Positions 40,068-47,953 of a stretch of 64,000 nucleotides of DNA are shown here, piece after piece. The notes under the pieces are model-generated. The model saw nothing but the letters and a program-made list of their open reading frames with translations, did no database searches and was not told where the DNA came from. This DNA is from Amycolatopsis eburnea (GTDB lineage Bacteria > Actinomycetota > Actinomycetes > Mycobacteriales > Pseudonocardiaceae), in assembly GCF_003937945.1 (NCBI RefSeq), contig NZ_RSEC01000061.1:372001-436000 (forward strand), in the 5' to 3' direction. Position numbers and translations under genes: made by a program. Positions within the stretch are counted from its first letter, which is position 1, and each line of letters begins with the position of its first letter.

Positions 40068-40949
40068 TCAGCCCAGCGCGGCGTCCAGCGACCGCGACGG
40101 CACCGCGTCCAGCGCCGCCAGCGTCTCCGCGTCCAGGACCACCGAACCCGCCGCGATGTTCGCCTCCAGGTGCGCCACGCTCGCCGTGCCCGGGATGAGG
40201 TGGACGTTCGGCGCGTGGTGCAGCAGCCACGCCAGCCCGATCTGCGCCGGCGTCACGCCCAGCGCCGCCGCCGCGGCCTGGACCGCCGGCTCGTCCGTCA
40301 CCTTCGGCAGGCCTGGGAACGCGCCGCCCAGCGGGAAGAACGGGACCCACGCGATGTCCTCCGCCAGGCACAGCCGGAGCATCTCCTCGTCGTCGCGGGC
40401 GACCAGGCTGTAGGCGTTCTGCACGCAGGCGATCCCCGCCGGCAGGGCACGCCGGAGCGTGTCGAGGCCGACGCTGCTGAGGCCGATCGCGCCGATCTTG
40501 CCCTCGTCGCGCAGTGCCGTCAGCACCGCGAGCTGGTCGTCGACGTCGACCAGCTGGTCGCCCTCGGCCAGCAGGCCCGGCCGCAGCTCCGCGCGGCGCA
40601 GGTTGACCAGCGCGATCCGCTCGGTGCCGAGCGTCCGGAGGTTGTCCTCGACGCTCGCCCGCAGCTCCTCGGGCCGCTGGGCGAGGCGGAGCGGGACCGG
40701 GCCGCCCGGGTCGGGGTTGGCGCCGACCTTGGTGGCGATCAGGACGTCGTCGCCCACCGCCTCGCGGATGACGTCGTTGACGAAGCCGTTGCCGTAGAAC
40801 TCGGCCGTGTCGACGTGCTCGACGCCCAGGTCCAGGGCCCGGCGGAGCAGGGCGACGGCCGCGGGCCGGTCGTCGCGGAGGCGTTCGAGCTGCATCGCGC
40901 CGAACCCGACGCGGGCGACGGTGCGGCCGGCTAGCTGGCTGGAAGACAT
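40068..40949 (-). CDS. Aldo/keto reductase
   Basis: This 293-residue NADPH-dependent oxidoreductase of the AKR superfamily has the TIM-barrel motifs VEHVDTAEFYGNGFVND (Asp and Tyr of the catalytic tetrad), VLIATKVG (catalytic Lys), IGLSSVGLDTLRRAL and, near the C-terminus, HLIPGTASVAHLEAN (cofactor binding). The ATG at 40949 is preferred over an upstream in-frame start because the family begins at about this point. It is divergent from a TetR regulator with paired operators between them, so it is probably repressed by that regulator. The substrate is unknown; no direct link to the NRPS product is visible. Confidence 0.9.
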   Translation of the reverse strand: MSSSQLAGRTVARVGFGAMQLERLRDDRPAAVALLRRALDLGVEHVDTAEFYGNGFVNDVIREAVGDDVLIATKVGANPDPGGPVPLRLAQRPEELRASVEDNLRTLGTERIALVNLRRAELRPGLLAEGDQLVDVDDQLAVLTALRDEGKIGAIGLSSVGLDTLRRALPAGIACVQNAYSLVARDDEEMLRLCLAEDIAWVPFFPLGGAFPGLPKVTDEPAVQAAAAALGVTPAQIGLAWLLHHAPNVHLIPGTASVAHLEANIAAGSVVLDAETLAALDAVPSRSLDAALG

Positions 40950-40980
40950 GGTTGTCCCGCTTTCGTGCGATGATGGTGAA

Positions 40981-41030
40981 GCGGAGGAGCCTCCGCTAAA
41001 CCGACCGTAGCACAACCGGAGGGACCTCCG
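40981..41030. promoter_or_regulatory. Two TetR-type operators
   Basis: CGGAGGAGCCTCCG at 40982-40995 and CGGAGGGACCTCCG at 41017-41030 are two copies of CGGAGGnnCCTCCG, 35 bases apart, in the divergent promoter region of the aldo/keto reductase and TetR genes. The second copy also contains the GGAGGG that serves as ribosome-binding site for the TetR start, so repressor binding is well placed to control its own gene. Confidence 0.72.
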
Positions 41031-41032
41031 TT

Positions 41033-41593
41033 TTGCCTTCGTCCGAACCCGGGCGCCCGGTGCGCGCCGACGCGCGCCGCAACCGCGAGAAGCTCGTCGA
41101 GGTCGCCCGCGCCGCCTTCGCCACCGACGGCGCCGTCGCGCTCGAGACCATCGCCCGCGAGGCCGGCGTCGGCATCGGGACGCTCTACCGGCACTTCCCG
41201 ACCCGGGAAGCGCTCGTCGAGGCCGTCTACGCGGCCGAGCTCGACGACGTCACCGCCAGCGCCCCGGCCCTGCTCGAACAGCACCCGCCCGCGGTCGCGC
41301 TGCGTGCGTGGATGGACCGCTACGCCGCCTTCTTCGCGACCAAGCTGGGCATGGCCGACACCCTGCGCGTCAGCCTCGGGTCCGGGCGCATCGTCACGGC
41401 GGAGACCCGGCGGCGCATCGTCGCGGCGATCGGCGCCATCCTCGAAGCCGGCGCCGCGGCCGGCACGCTGCGCGCCGACGCCGACCCCGAGGACGTGACC
41501 TTCGTGCTGCTGGGCGTGTTCCTCTCGGCCGGGCACGAGCCCGAGCGGATCGGGCGGCTGCTGGACCTCGTGGCCGACGCCGTGCGGCCGTGA
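41033..41593 (+). CDS. TetR-family transcriptional regulator
   Basis: This 186-residue regulator has an N-terminal TetR helix-turn-helix: RADARRNREKLVEVARAAF, then LETIAREAGVGIGTLYRHF with the YRHF recognition-helix end. The rest is a variable ligand-binding domain. TTG 41033 is taken as start because GGAGGG lies about 10 bases upstream, though a later GTG would still keep the DNA-binding domain. It likely represses itself and the divergent aldo/keto reductase. Its stop lies one base from the stop of the convergent GH31 gene, leaving no room for a terminator. Confidence 0.9.
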   Translation: MPSSEPGRPVRADARRNREKLVEVARAAFATDGAVALETIAREAGVGIGTLYRHFPTREALVEAVYAAELDDVTASAPALLEQHPPAVALRAWMDRYAAFFATKLGMADTLRVSLGSGRIVTAETRRRIVAAIGAILEAGAAAGTLRADADPEDVTFVLLGVFLSAGHEPERIGRLLDLVADAVRP

Positions 41594-41594
41594 C

Positions 41595-43598
41595 TCACTC
41601 CGGGCGGATCGGCAGCTCCGCGTCGTCGCGCAGGAACAGCGGGATCCGGTCCGCCGGAGCGGGCGCCTCGACGGAAGACCCACCCTCGTAACGGGTCCCG
41701 GTCACCGCGTCCGTCCACATGGCACCGGAGGGCAGGTACACCTCGCGGCTCGTGACGCCCGCCTCGAGCACCGGCGCGACCAGGAGGTCCGGGCCGAGCA
41801 GGAAGGCGTCCTCGACCGTCCAGCACGCCGGATCGGCCGGGAAGTCGACGAACAGCGGCCGCATCGGCGGGATGCCCTGCTCGTGCGCCACCCGCATCTG
41901 CGCCATCAGGTACGGCCGCAGCCGTTCCCGCAGCCGCAGCGACGCCGTGATGGCGTCGTACGCCGAATCCCCGTACGACCAGGCCTCGTTGGGGCCGCCG
42001 GTCATGTCCGGCCCGAACGGCGGGCGCGGGTCGCGGAAGCCGTGCAGGCGGAACAGCGGGCAGCACACGCCGTACTGGAACCACCGCACCATCAGCTCGC
42101 GGTACTCCGGCGACGCCGGGTCGCCGCCGTGGAAGCCGCCGATGTCCGTGGTCCACCACGGGATCCCGGCCACCGCGACGTTCAGCCCGGCCCGCACCTG
42201 CGCCCGCAGCGACGCCCACGTCGCCGCGACGTCGCCCGACCAGAGCGCGGCCCCGTACCGCTGGCTGCCCGCCCAGGCCGAGCGGGACAGCAGCACCACC
42301 TCGTCGTCGCCCTCGGCGCGGATGCCGTCGTGGAACGCCTGCGCGTTCGCCTGTGGGTAGAGGTTGAACACCTCCGCGCCCGGCCCGGCGTGGAAGCCGA
42401 GGTTGTGCGGGTGGCCGGGCTGGATCTCCGGCTCGTCGCCGTCCAGCCACCACGCGCGCACGCCGAGGTCGTAGTAGTTCTCCTTGACCTTGCTCCAGAC
42501 GAACCGCCGCGCCGCCGGGTTGGTCGCGTCGTAGAACGCCACCGGCATCTCGACGCCGAACCCCTTGTCCTTCCACGGCGCGTGCGCCGGGACCCCGCTC
42601 TCCGCGGCGACCAGCAGGCCCTTCTCGTGCAGTTCCCGGTAGTTCTCCGACAGCGGGCTGACCGACGGCCAGACCGACACCATCAGCTTGACGCCCAGGC
42701 CGTCCAGCTCCCGGACCATCCCGGCCGGATCCGGCCACTCGGCGGGGTCGAACCGCCAGTCGCCGAGGTGCGTCCAGTGGAAGAAGTCCGCCACGATCAC
42801 CGACAGCGGCAACCCGCGCGAGTGGTACTCACGCGCGACTGACAGCAGCTCCTCCTGCGTCCGGTAGCGCAGCTTCGACTGCCAGAACCCGCTCGCCCAC
42901 TCCGGCAGCATCGGCGCGTGGCCGGTCGCGTCGGCGTAGTGGCTCAGGATCCGGCGCGGGCCGTCGCCGGTGGTGATCCAGTAGTCGAGCTGGCGGGCGT
43001 CGTCGGCGACCCACCGGGTGCCGTTGGCGGCCAGCTCGACCCGCCCGACGGCCGGGCTGTTCCAGAGGAACCCGTAGCCGCGGCTGGAGAGCAGGAACGG
43101 CACCGACACCTCGGCGTTGCGCTGCACCAGGTCGAGCACCAGGCCCTTCTGGTCGAGCCGCCCGTGCGTGTGCTGCCCGAGCCCGTAGAAGCGCTCGCCG
43201 TCGTAGGCGGCGAACCGCTGTTCGAGCCGGCCGTAGCCGTTGCGCGAGGGCATGAACAGCCGCGCGCCGGGCCACCAGAAGTGCGCCCGCTGTTCGGACA
43301 GCAGTTCCTCGCCGGTGTCCGTGCGGACGAACGTCAGCTGCGCGTCGACGCCGGTGTCGGTGTCGGCGATCGCCACGATCGCGGTGAGCGCGCCGTTGAC
43401 GACCCGGCCGGTGCGCCCGTCGGCCATGGCGGTCGCGGCGGACGGCTTCGCGGGCAGCAGCGCGCCCGGCACGTCGTCGAGGATCTTGTGGCGCCCGGCG
43501 CGCACGCGCAGGCTGCCGTCGCCCCACGGCTCGACGCGCAGCACCTCGTGCCGCACGCGCACTTCCAGCGAGCGGCCGTCTTCGGTCGTGGCGATCAA
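41595..43598 (-). CDS. GH31 family alpha-glycosidase (alpha-glucosidase/alpha-xylosidase)
   Basis: This 667-residue glycoside hydrolase family 31 enzyme has the N-terminal beta-sandwich segment FYGLGQHTHGRLDQKG, the barrel motif LPLSVIVADFFHW, the nucleophile region AWWLDGDEPE and the acid/base region LWSGDVAATW. There is no signal peptide, so it probably acts in the cytoplasm on sugars brought in by the ABC transporter encoded just upstream. The start is a TTG with AGGAG in front; that ribosome-binding site overlaps the stop of the permease gene. Exact specificity (alpha-glucosidase, alpha-xylosidase or other) cannot be told. Confidence 0.9.
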   Translation of the reverse strand: MIATTEDGRSLEVRVRHEVLRVEPWGDGSLRVRAGRHKILDDVPGALLPAKPSAATAMADGRTGRVVNGALTAIVAIADTDTGVDAQLTFVRTDTGEELLSEQRAHFWWPGARLFMPSRNGYGRLEQRFAAYDGERFYGLGQHTHGRLDQKGLVLDLVQRNAEVSVPFLLSSRGYGFLWNSPAVGRVELAANGTRWVADDARQLDYWITTGDGPRRILSHYADATGHAPMLPEWASGFWQSKLRYRTQEELLSVAREYHSRGLPLSVIVADFFHWTHLGDWRFDPAEWPDPAGMVRELDGLGVKLMVSVWPSVSPLSENYRELHEKGLLVAAESGVPAHAPWKDKGFGVEMPVAFYDATNPAARRFVWSKVKENYYDLGVRAWWLDGDEPEIQPGHPHNLGFHAGPGAEVFNLYPQANAQAFHDGIRAEGDDEVVLLSRSAWAGSQRYGAALWSGDVAATWASLRAQVRAGLNVAVAGIPWWTTDIGGFHGGDPASPEYRELMVRWFQYGVCCPLFRLHGFRDPRPPFGPDMTGGPNEAWSYGDSAYDAITASLRLRERLRPYLMAQMRVAHEQGIPPMRPLFVDFPADPACWTVEDAFLLGPDLLVAPVLEAGVTSREVYLPSGAMWTDAVTGTRYEGGSSVEAPAPADRIPLFLRDDAELPIRPE

Positions 43599-43607
43599 GC
43601 GCTCTCC

Positions 43608-44411
43608 TTAGTCTTTGACGGCGCCGCTGGTCAGCCCGGCGACGACGTACCGCTGGGCGACGACGAGCAGGACGGCCGCGGGGATCGCGGCGAGGACGGC
43701 GGTGGCCATGATCCCGTTCCAGTCGGCGGACTGGTTGCCGACGAACCGGTAGATGCCCACCGTGATCGGTTCGAACGACTGGCCGGTGGTGAGGGTGACG
43801 GCGAACAGGAAGTCCGCCCAGGCGAACAGGAACGAGAACAGGCCGGCGGTGACCAGCGCGTTGCGGCTGACCGGGACGATGATCGAGAAGAACGTGCGCC
43901 AGTAGCCCGCGCCGTCCACTCGGGACGCTTCGGTCAGCTCCTTCGGCACCGAGATCATGAAGGCCCGCAGCAGGAGCACGGCGAACGGGATGGTCGCGGT
44001 GGAGTCGGCCAGCACGAGCCCGAGGTAGTTGTCGATCAGGCCCAGGTTGCTGAACACGGTGTAGAGCGCGTTGGCCATCACGATGCCCGGGATCATCTGC
44101 ACGATGAGCAGCACGAACAGCAGCACCGGCCCGCCGCGTACCTTCAGCTGCGCCAGGGCGTACGACGCCGGCGCGGCGATCACCAGCGACACGAACACCG
44201 TGCCGAGCGCGACGACGACGCTGGACAGCAGGTTCGGCCCCTGGGTGGACAGCGCCTTGCGATAGCCGTCCAGGGTGCCGCCGACCGGGAAGAACGCCGG
44301 GTCCGGGCGCAGCAGCGCGCCGCTGGGCTGCAGGGACGCGTTGACCATCCAGTACAGCGGGAACAGCAGCACCGCGACGATCAGCACGCCGAGCACCGTC
44401 CGGGCCTTCAC
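43608..44411 (-). CDS. Carbohydrate ABC transporter permease (MalG type)
   Basis: This 267-residue inner-membrane permease has six hydrophobic segments and the EAA loop near LTEASRVDGAGYWRTFFSI, the contact site for the ATPase. It ends in the GAVKD tail common in MalG-type permeases. GTG 44411 overlaps the upstream permease stop by four bases. No ATPase gene is in the operon; actinomycetes usually use the shared MsiK ATPase for such importers. Confidence 0.92.
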   Translation of the reverse strand: MKARTVLGVLIVAVLLFPLYWMVNASLQPSGALLRPDPAFFPVGGTLDGYRKALSTQGPNLLSSVVVALGTVFVSLVIAAPASYALAQLKVRGGPVLLFVLLIVQMIPGIVMANALYTVFSNLGLIDNYLGLVLADSTATIPFAVLLLRAFMISVPKELTEASRVDGAGYWRTFFSIIVPVSRNALVTAGLFSFLFAWADFLFAVTLTTGQSFEPITVGIYRFVGNQSADWNGIMATAVLAAIPAAVLLVVAQRYVVAGLTSGAVKD

Positions 44412-45346
44412 GCCGCCGCCTCGGCCAGGGTGGCCTTCGCCGAGCGCAGGTAGAGCAGCCCGAACACCGTCGCCACCAGGATGAGGACGTTGCCGACCGC
44501 GGCGCCCTGCCCGAACGCGAAGTCCTGGAACGACAGCCGGTAGGACCACGTCGTGAGCGTCTGGGTCGCGTTGGCCGGCCCGCCGCCGGTGACCACCATG
44601 ATCACGTCGAACACCTTGATCGTGTAGACCAGCCCGAGCATGAGCACGATCCCGGTGACCGGCCGCAGCAGCGGCCAGGTGACGTACCGGAACCGCTGCC
44701 AGGCACCGGCGCCGTCCAGCGACGCGGCTTCGTAGAGCGACGCCGGGATCGCGCGCAGCCCGCCGTGCAGGATCACCAGGTTGAACGGGATGCCGATCCA
44801 GATGTTGGTGAGGACGACCGCGGGCAGCGCCCAGCCGGTGCTGCTCAGCCACGGCACCGCGTCGAGGCCGAAGAACCGCAGCGCCGCGTTGAGCACGCCG
44901 TGGTCCTGGTCGAACATCCAGCGCCAGACCGCGCCGCTGACCACCAGCGGCAGCAGCCAGGGGAGCAGCAGCAGGGACCGCAGCAGCGCGCTGCCGAGGA
45001 AGCGCCCGTTGAAGAACACCGCCAGCGCCAGCCCGATGCCGAACTGGAAGACGAGCGACCCGGCGGTGAACAGGACCGTGTTCAGCACCGCCGTCGAGAA
45101 CAGCGGGTTGCCGAACACGGCCGCGTAATTGGCCAGGCCGACGAAGGGTGCTTCGCCGGTGTAGAACGACTTCACCGTGTAGTCCTGCGTGCTCATCACG
45201 ACGTTCGCGGCCAGCGGGTAGCCGAAGAACACGACGACATAGCCGAGCGCGGGCAGCAGGAACAGCCACGCCGCGAACCGGTTGTCCCGCCGGGACCTGC
45301 GGCCGGCGCGGGGCGGTGCGGCGACGGCCGGGGCGACCAGGGTCAC
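44408..45346 (-). CDS. Carbohydrate ABC transporter permease (MalF type)
   Basis: This 312-residue permease has an Arg-rich cytoplasmic N-terminus, about six membrane spans and the EAA motif in ASLYEAASLDGAGAWQRF. It forms the heteromeric channel with the downstream permease. GTG 45346 overlaps the stop of the solute-binding protein gene by four bases. Confidence 0.92.
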   Translation of the reverse strand: MTLVAPAVAAPPRAGRRSRRDNRFAAWLFLLPALGYVVVFFGYPLAANVVMSTQDYTVKSFYTGEAPFVGLANYAAVFGNPLFSTAVLNTVLFTAGSLVFQFGIGLALAVFFNGRFLGSALLRSLLLLPWLLPLVVSGAVWRWMFDQDHGVLNAALRFFGLDAVPWLSSTGWALPAVVLTNIWIGIPFNLVILHGGLRAIPASLYEAASLDGAGAWQRFRYVTWPLLRPVTGIVLMLGLVYTIKVFDVIMVVTGGGPANATQTLTTWSYRLSFQDFAFGQGAAVGNVLILVATVFGLLYLRSAKATLAEAAA

Positions 45347-46569
45347 GACCCGCTCGCCTGCTGCGCGGCCTTGAGGGCCTGGTCGGCGGGCAGCTTCCCG
45401 GTCAGCGCCGCCTGGACGGCGTCGGCCAGCGCCTGCGAGACCTTCGGGTACTTCTCGCCCAGTTCCGCGGTGCGGGAACGGGCGGTGCCGACCTCGTCGA
45501 CGAACGCCTGCATCGCGGGTTGCTCGGCACCGAACTTCGCCGCGGTGGCCGTCTTCGACGGGATGTACGCGTGCGCCTTGCTCCACTCGAGCATCGTCGG
45601 CTCCGACAGGATGCAGGAGAGCACCTTGCCGGCGGCCTGTTGGGTGGGACCGCTCGTGACCGGCACGGCGCCGACCTCGCCGCCGAGGGCGACCACCGGC
45701 TTGGCGCCCGCCTGCGGCACCGGGATCGGGACGACGCCGTAGTGCAGCGACTTCTGCTCGTCGAGCCGGGCCAGGTTCCACGACCCGTTGACCATCATCG
45801 CCGCGTTGCCCGCGACGAACTGGTCGGCGACGTCGTTCTGGTTCCACGTCACCACGGACTTCGACGCCGAGCCGGAGTTCACCAGGTCCGTCACGAACTG
45901 AAGCGCTTTCACGGATTGCGCGGAGTCCAATTGGGACAGTTCGGCGCCGTTGCTCCAGAAGAACGGCAGGAACTGCCAGGTGCCCTCCTCGGAGGGGATG
46001 GCGGAGAAGGCGAGCCCGTACTTGCCGTCCTTGGTCAGCTCGGCCGCGGCGGCCTTCAGCTCGTCCCAGGTCTTCGGCGGCTGGACACCGGCCGCGGCGA
46101 GGAGGTCCTTGTTGTAGATCAGCGCGAGCCCGTTGACGCCCGGCGCGACGCCGTACACCTTGTCCTGGTAGGTGCCCGCCTTGACGATGCTCTCGTAGTA
46201 GCCGTCGGTGGTGATGCCGTAGCCGTCCAGCGGGGTCAGCGCGCCGGTGGCGGCGACCTGCTGCAGCGTCGGGTTGTCGGTGAACAGCAGGTCCGGCAGC
46301 GTCTTCGAGCTCGCGCCCTGCAGGACCTTCGGCAGCATCTGGTTCGTCGGCACCTTCTGCCGCTCGATCTTGATGCCGGTCTGGCCCGCGCACGTGTCGA
46401 GGATCTTCTGCCACGCGGCGGAACCCTGCTCGTCGGCGTAGTAGTCGAGTTCGGTGATCGAGCCGGCGGGCTGGGCGCCGGCCGGGGCCGTGGGCGCGGG
46501 GCTGGGGCTGCACGCGGCCAGGAGCACGGCACCCGCGGTCAGCATGAGGGCGCGACGGGCTACGGACAT
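45343..46569 (-). CDS. Extracellular sugar-binding lipoprotein
   Basis: This 408-residue solute-binding protein has a lipoprotein signal peptide ending in the lipobox LLAAC, then the family-1 substrate-binding fold (DYYADEQGSAAWQ..., TLPDLLFTDNP, GLALIYNKDLLAAAG). It would be anchored outside the membrane to capture a sugar for the two permeases. A GAAGGAG ribosome-binding site precedes the ATG. The gene lies 34 bases after the LacI-family regulator, so it is probably co-transcribed with it. Confidence 0.93.
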   Translation of the reverse strand: MSVARRALMLTAGAVLLAACSPSPAPTAPAGAQPAGSITELDYYADEQGSAAWQKILDTCAGQTGIKIERQKVPTNQMLPKVLQGASSKTLPDLLFTDNPTLQQVAATGALTPLDGYGITTDGYYESIVKAGTYQDKVYGVAPGVNGLALIYNKDLLAAAGVQPPKTWDELKAAAAELTKDGKYGLAFSAIPSEEGTWQFLPFFWSNGAELSQLDSAQSVKALQFVTDLVNSGSASKSVVTWNQNDVADQFVAGNAAMMVNGSWNLARLDEQKSLHYGVVPIPVPQAGAKPVVALGGEVGAVPVTSGPTQQAAGKVLSCILSEPTMLEWSKAHAYIPSKTATAAKFGAEQPAMQAFVDEVGTARSRTAELGEKYPKVSQALADAVQAALTGKLPADQALKAAQQASGS

Positions 46570-46603
46570 GGCGATTCTCCTTCGGCAGTGGAGCAGAACC
46601 GGG

Positions 46604-47608
46604 TCAGCGCGGCGCGGCGGTGCTCTCGCGCCGGGTGAGGCGGGGCCCGAGCAGCCGGACCTCCGGGGTGGTGTGGCCGGCGAGCCGGCGCATCGTCATC
46701 TCGACGGCCTGCGTGCCGACCTCCTCGGCCGGGATGGCCACGTTGGTCAGCGAGACGGCGTGCTGCTCGGCCATGCTGTCCGGGCAGACCGCGATGACCG
46801 AGATGTCCTCGGGCACGCGCAGGCCGCGGTGGCGCAGGTCCGCCAGCAGGCCGGGCAGGACGGCCTCGTTGTGCACGACCAGGCCGGTCAGGTCCGGGTC
46901 GGCGGCGAGCAGGTCGTCCAGGCAGGCGCTCACCGCTTCGTAGGAATGGGCGCACGGCCGGTTGGCCGCCCGCACCTCACGCGTCTTCGCCGCCTCGTCG
47001 AAGCCGCGCAGGAACCGGGTCGCGTAGCTCGTCCCGCGCCGGTAGACCGCGGGGGAGGGGCCGATCAGCCCGATCGAGCGGTGCCCGAGGTCGGCCAGGT
47101 GCGCGACGCACGCCGAGGCGGCGGCGGTGAAGTCGAGGTCGACGCAGCTCAGCCCGGCCGGGTGGTCGGGCACGCCGATGAGCACCACCGGCAGGTCGAG
47201 CGCGAGCAGCATCGGCACCCGCGGGTCGGCGGTTTCGACGTCCATCACCATCAGCGCGTCGGCGATCGCCGAGGACGCCACCCGCTGCAGCGCGGCGGGT
47301 CCCTCGTCCTTGGTCAGCAGCAGGAGATCGTGGTCGTGCGCGCGGGCCGCGGTGACCGCCGAGGCGACGAACTCCATCACCACGGCGACGTTGAGGTCGG
47401 TGCGCAGCGGGACGACGAGCGCGAGTACGTTCGTCTTGCTGCTGGCCAGTGCCCGCGCCCCGGCGTGCGGGTGGTAGCCGAGCTTGCGGATGCTGTCCTC
47501 GACCAGCCGCCGGGTCTTCGGCGAGATCGAGCGCTTGCCGCTGATCACGTACGACACCGTGCTGGGGGCGACTCCCGCCGCGCTCGCGACGTCGTTGATC
47601 GTGACCAC
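46604..47608 (-). CDS. LacI-family transcriptional regulator of the sugar operon
   Basis: This 334-residue repressor has the N-terminal LacI helix-turn-helix (TINDVASAAGVAPSTVSYVI, hinge helix HPHAGARALASSKTN) and a periplasmic-binding-protein-like sensor domain. The GTG at 47608 has AGGAGG six bases upstream; the frame stays open far upstream but shows no start signal there. As first gene before the binding protein, permeases and GH31 enzyme, it likely controls the operon and perhaps the divergent GH3 gene through the palindromes in the intergenic region. Confidence 0.93.
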   Translation of the reverse strand: MVTINDVASAAGVAPSTVSYVISGKRSISPKTRRLVEDSIRKLGYHPHAGARALASSKTNVLALVVPLRTDLNVAVVMEFVASAVTAARAHDHDLLLLTKDEGPAALQRVASSAIADALMVMDVETADPRVPMLLALDLPVVLIGVPDHPAGLSCVDLDFTAAASACVAHLADLGHRSIGLIGPSPAVYRRGTSYATRFLRGFDEAAKTREVRAANRPCAHSYEAVSACLDDLLAADPDLTGLVVHNEAVLPGLLADLRHRGLRVPEDISVIAVCPDSMAEQHAVSLTNVAIPAEEVGTQAVEMTMRRLAGHTTPEVRLLGPRLTRRESTAAPR

Positions 47609-47827
47609 GGGCGGCCTCCTGGGGACGGGGCGGGAGATCGGTGTCGAAGCGCATCGACGATGGCACGAAGGTAAGCGACACCCGGCGGAAACACAAGCGT
47701 CATTCGCGATTGCCCGCAATTCGATTCCCATTCGACGACGGCGCTGTTCGTCGAAATTGTCGAACGCCGCTGATGGCGGTTCTTCGCGCAGCTCAGGGCG
47801 TAGATTCGGCCGTCTCGCGGGAGTTGC

Positions 47828-47841
47828 TGGGAGCGCGCCCA
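47828..47841. promoter_or_regulatory. CebR-box-like operator
   Basis: TGGGAGCGCGCCCA differs by one base from the CebR operator TGGGAGCGCTCCCA of cello-oligosaccharide regulators in Streptomyces. It forms the centre of a longer symmetric element (47821-47848) that abuts the -35 hexamer of the GH3 promoter, a position suited to repression. Confidence 0.6.
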
Positions 47842-47848
47842 GCAACTC

Positions 47849-47877
47849 TTGACCTGCCGTCGACGCGGCTGTAATAG
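47849..47877 (+). promoter_or_regulatory. Sigma-70-type promoter for the GH3 gene
   Basis: TTGACC at 47849-47854 and TAATAG at 47872-47877 are separated by 17 bases, close to the vegetative consensus. Transcription would start about 70 bases before the GTG of the GH3 gene. Confidence 0.65.
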
Positions 47878-47953
47878 TCGTCCGCATCCCACCTTCGACG
47901 CGAATGTTCCGCGCCGCGCCGTCGAAACGATTCGACGAATCCGGAGGCCGTCC

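Larger units (their letters stand above)
47609..47953. promoter_or_regulatory. Divergent control region of LacI operon and GH3 gene
   Basis: This 345-base region is less GC-rich than its surroundings and rich in TCGA-containing words. Inverted repeats seen: TTCGACGA at 47731-47738 with its complement at 47748-47755; an 11-bp stem at 47821-47831/47838-47848; and GTCGAAACGATTCGAC at 47921-47936. These are candidate operators for the LacI-family protein. Confidence 0.6.
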
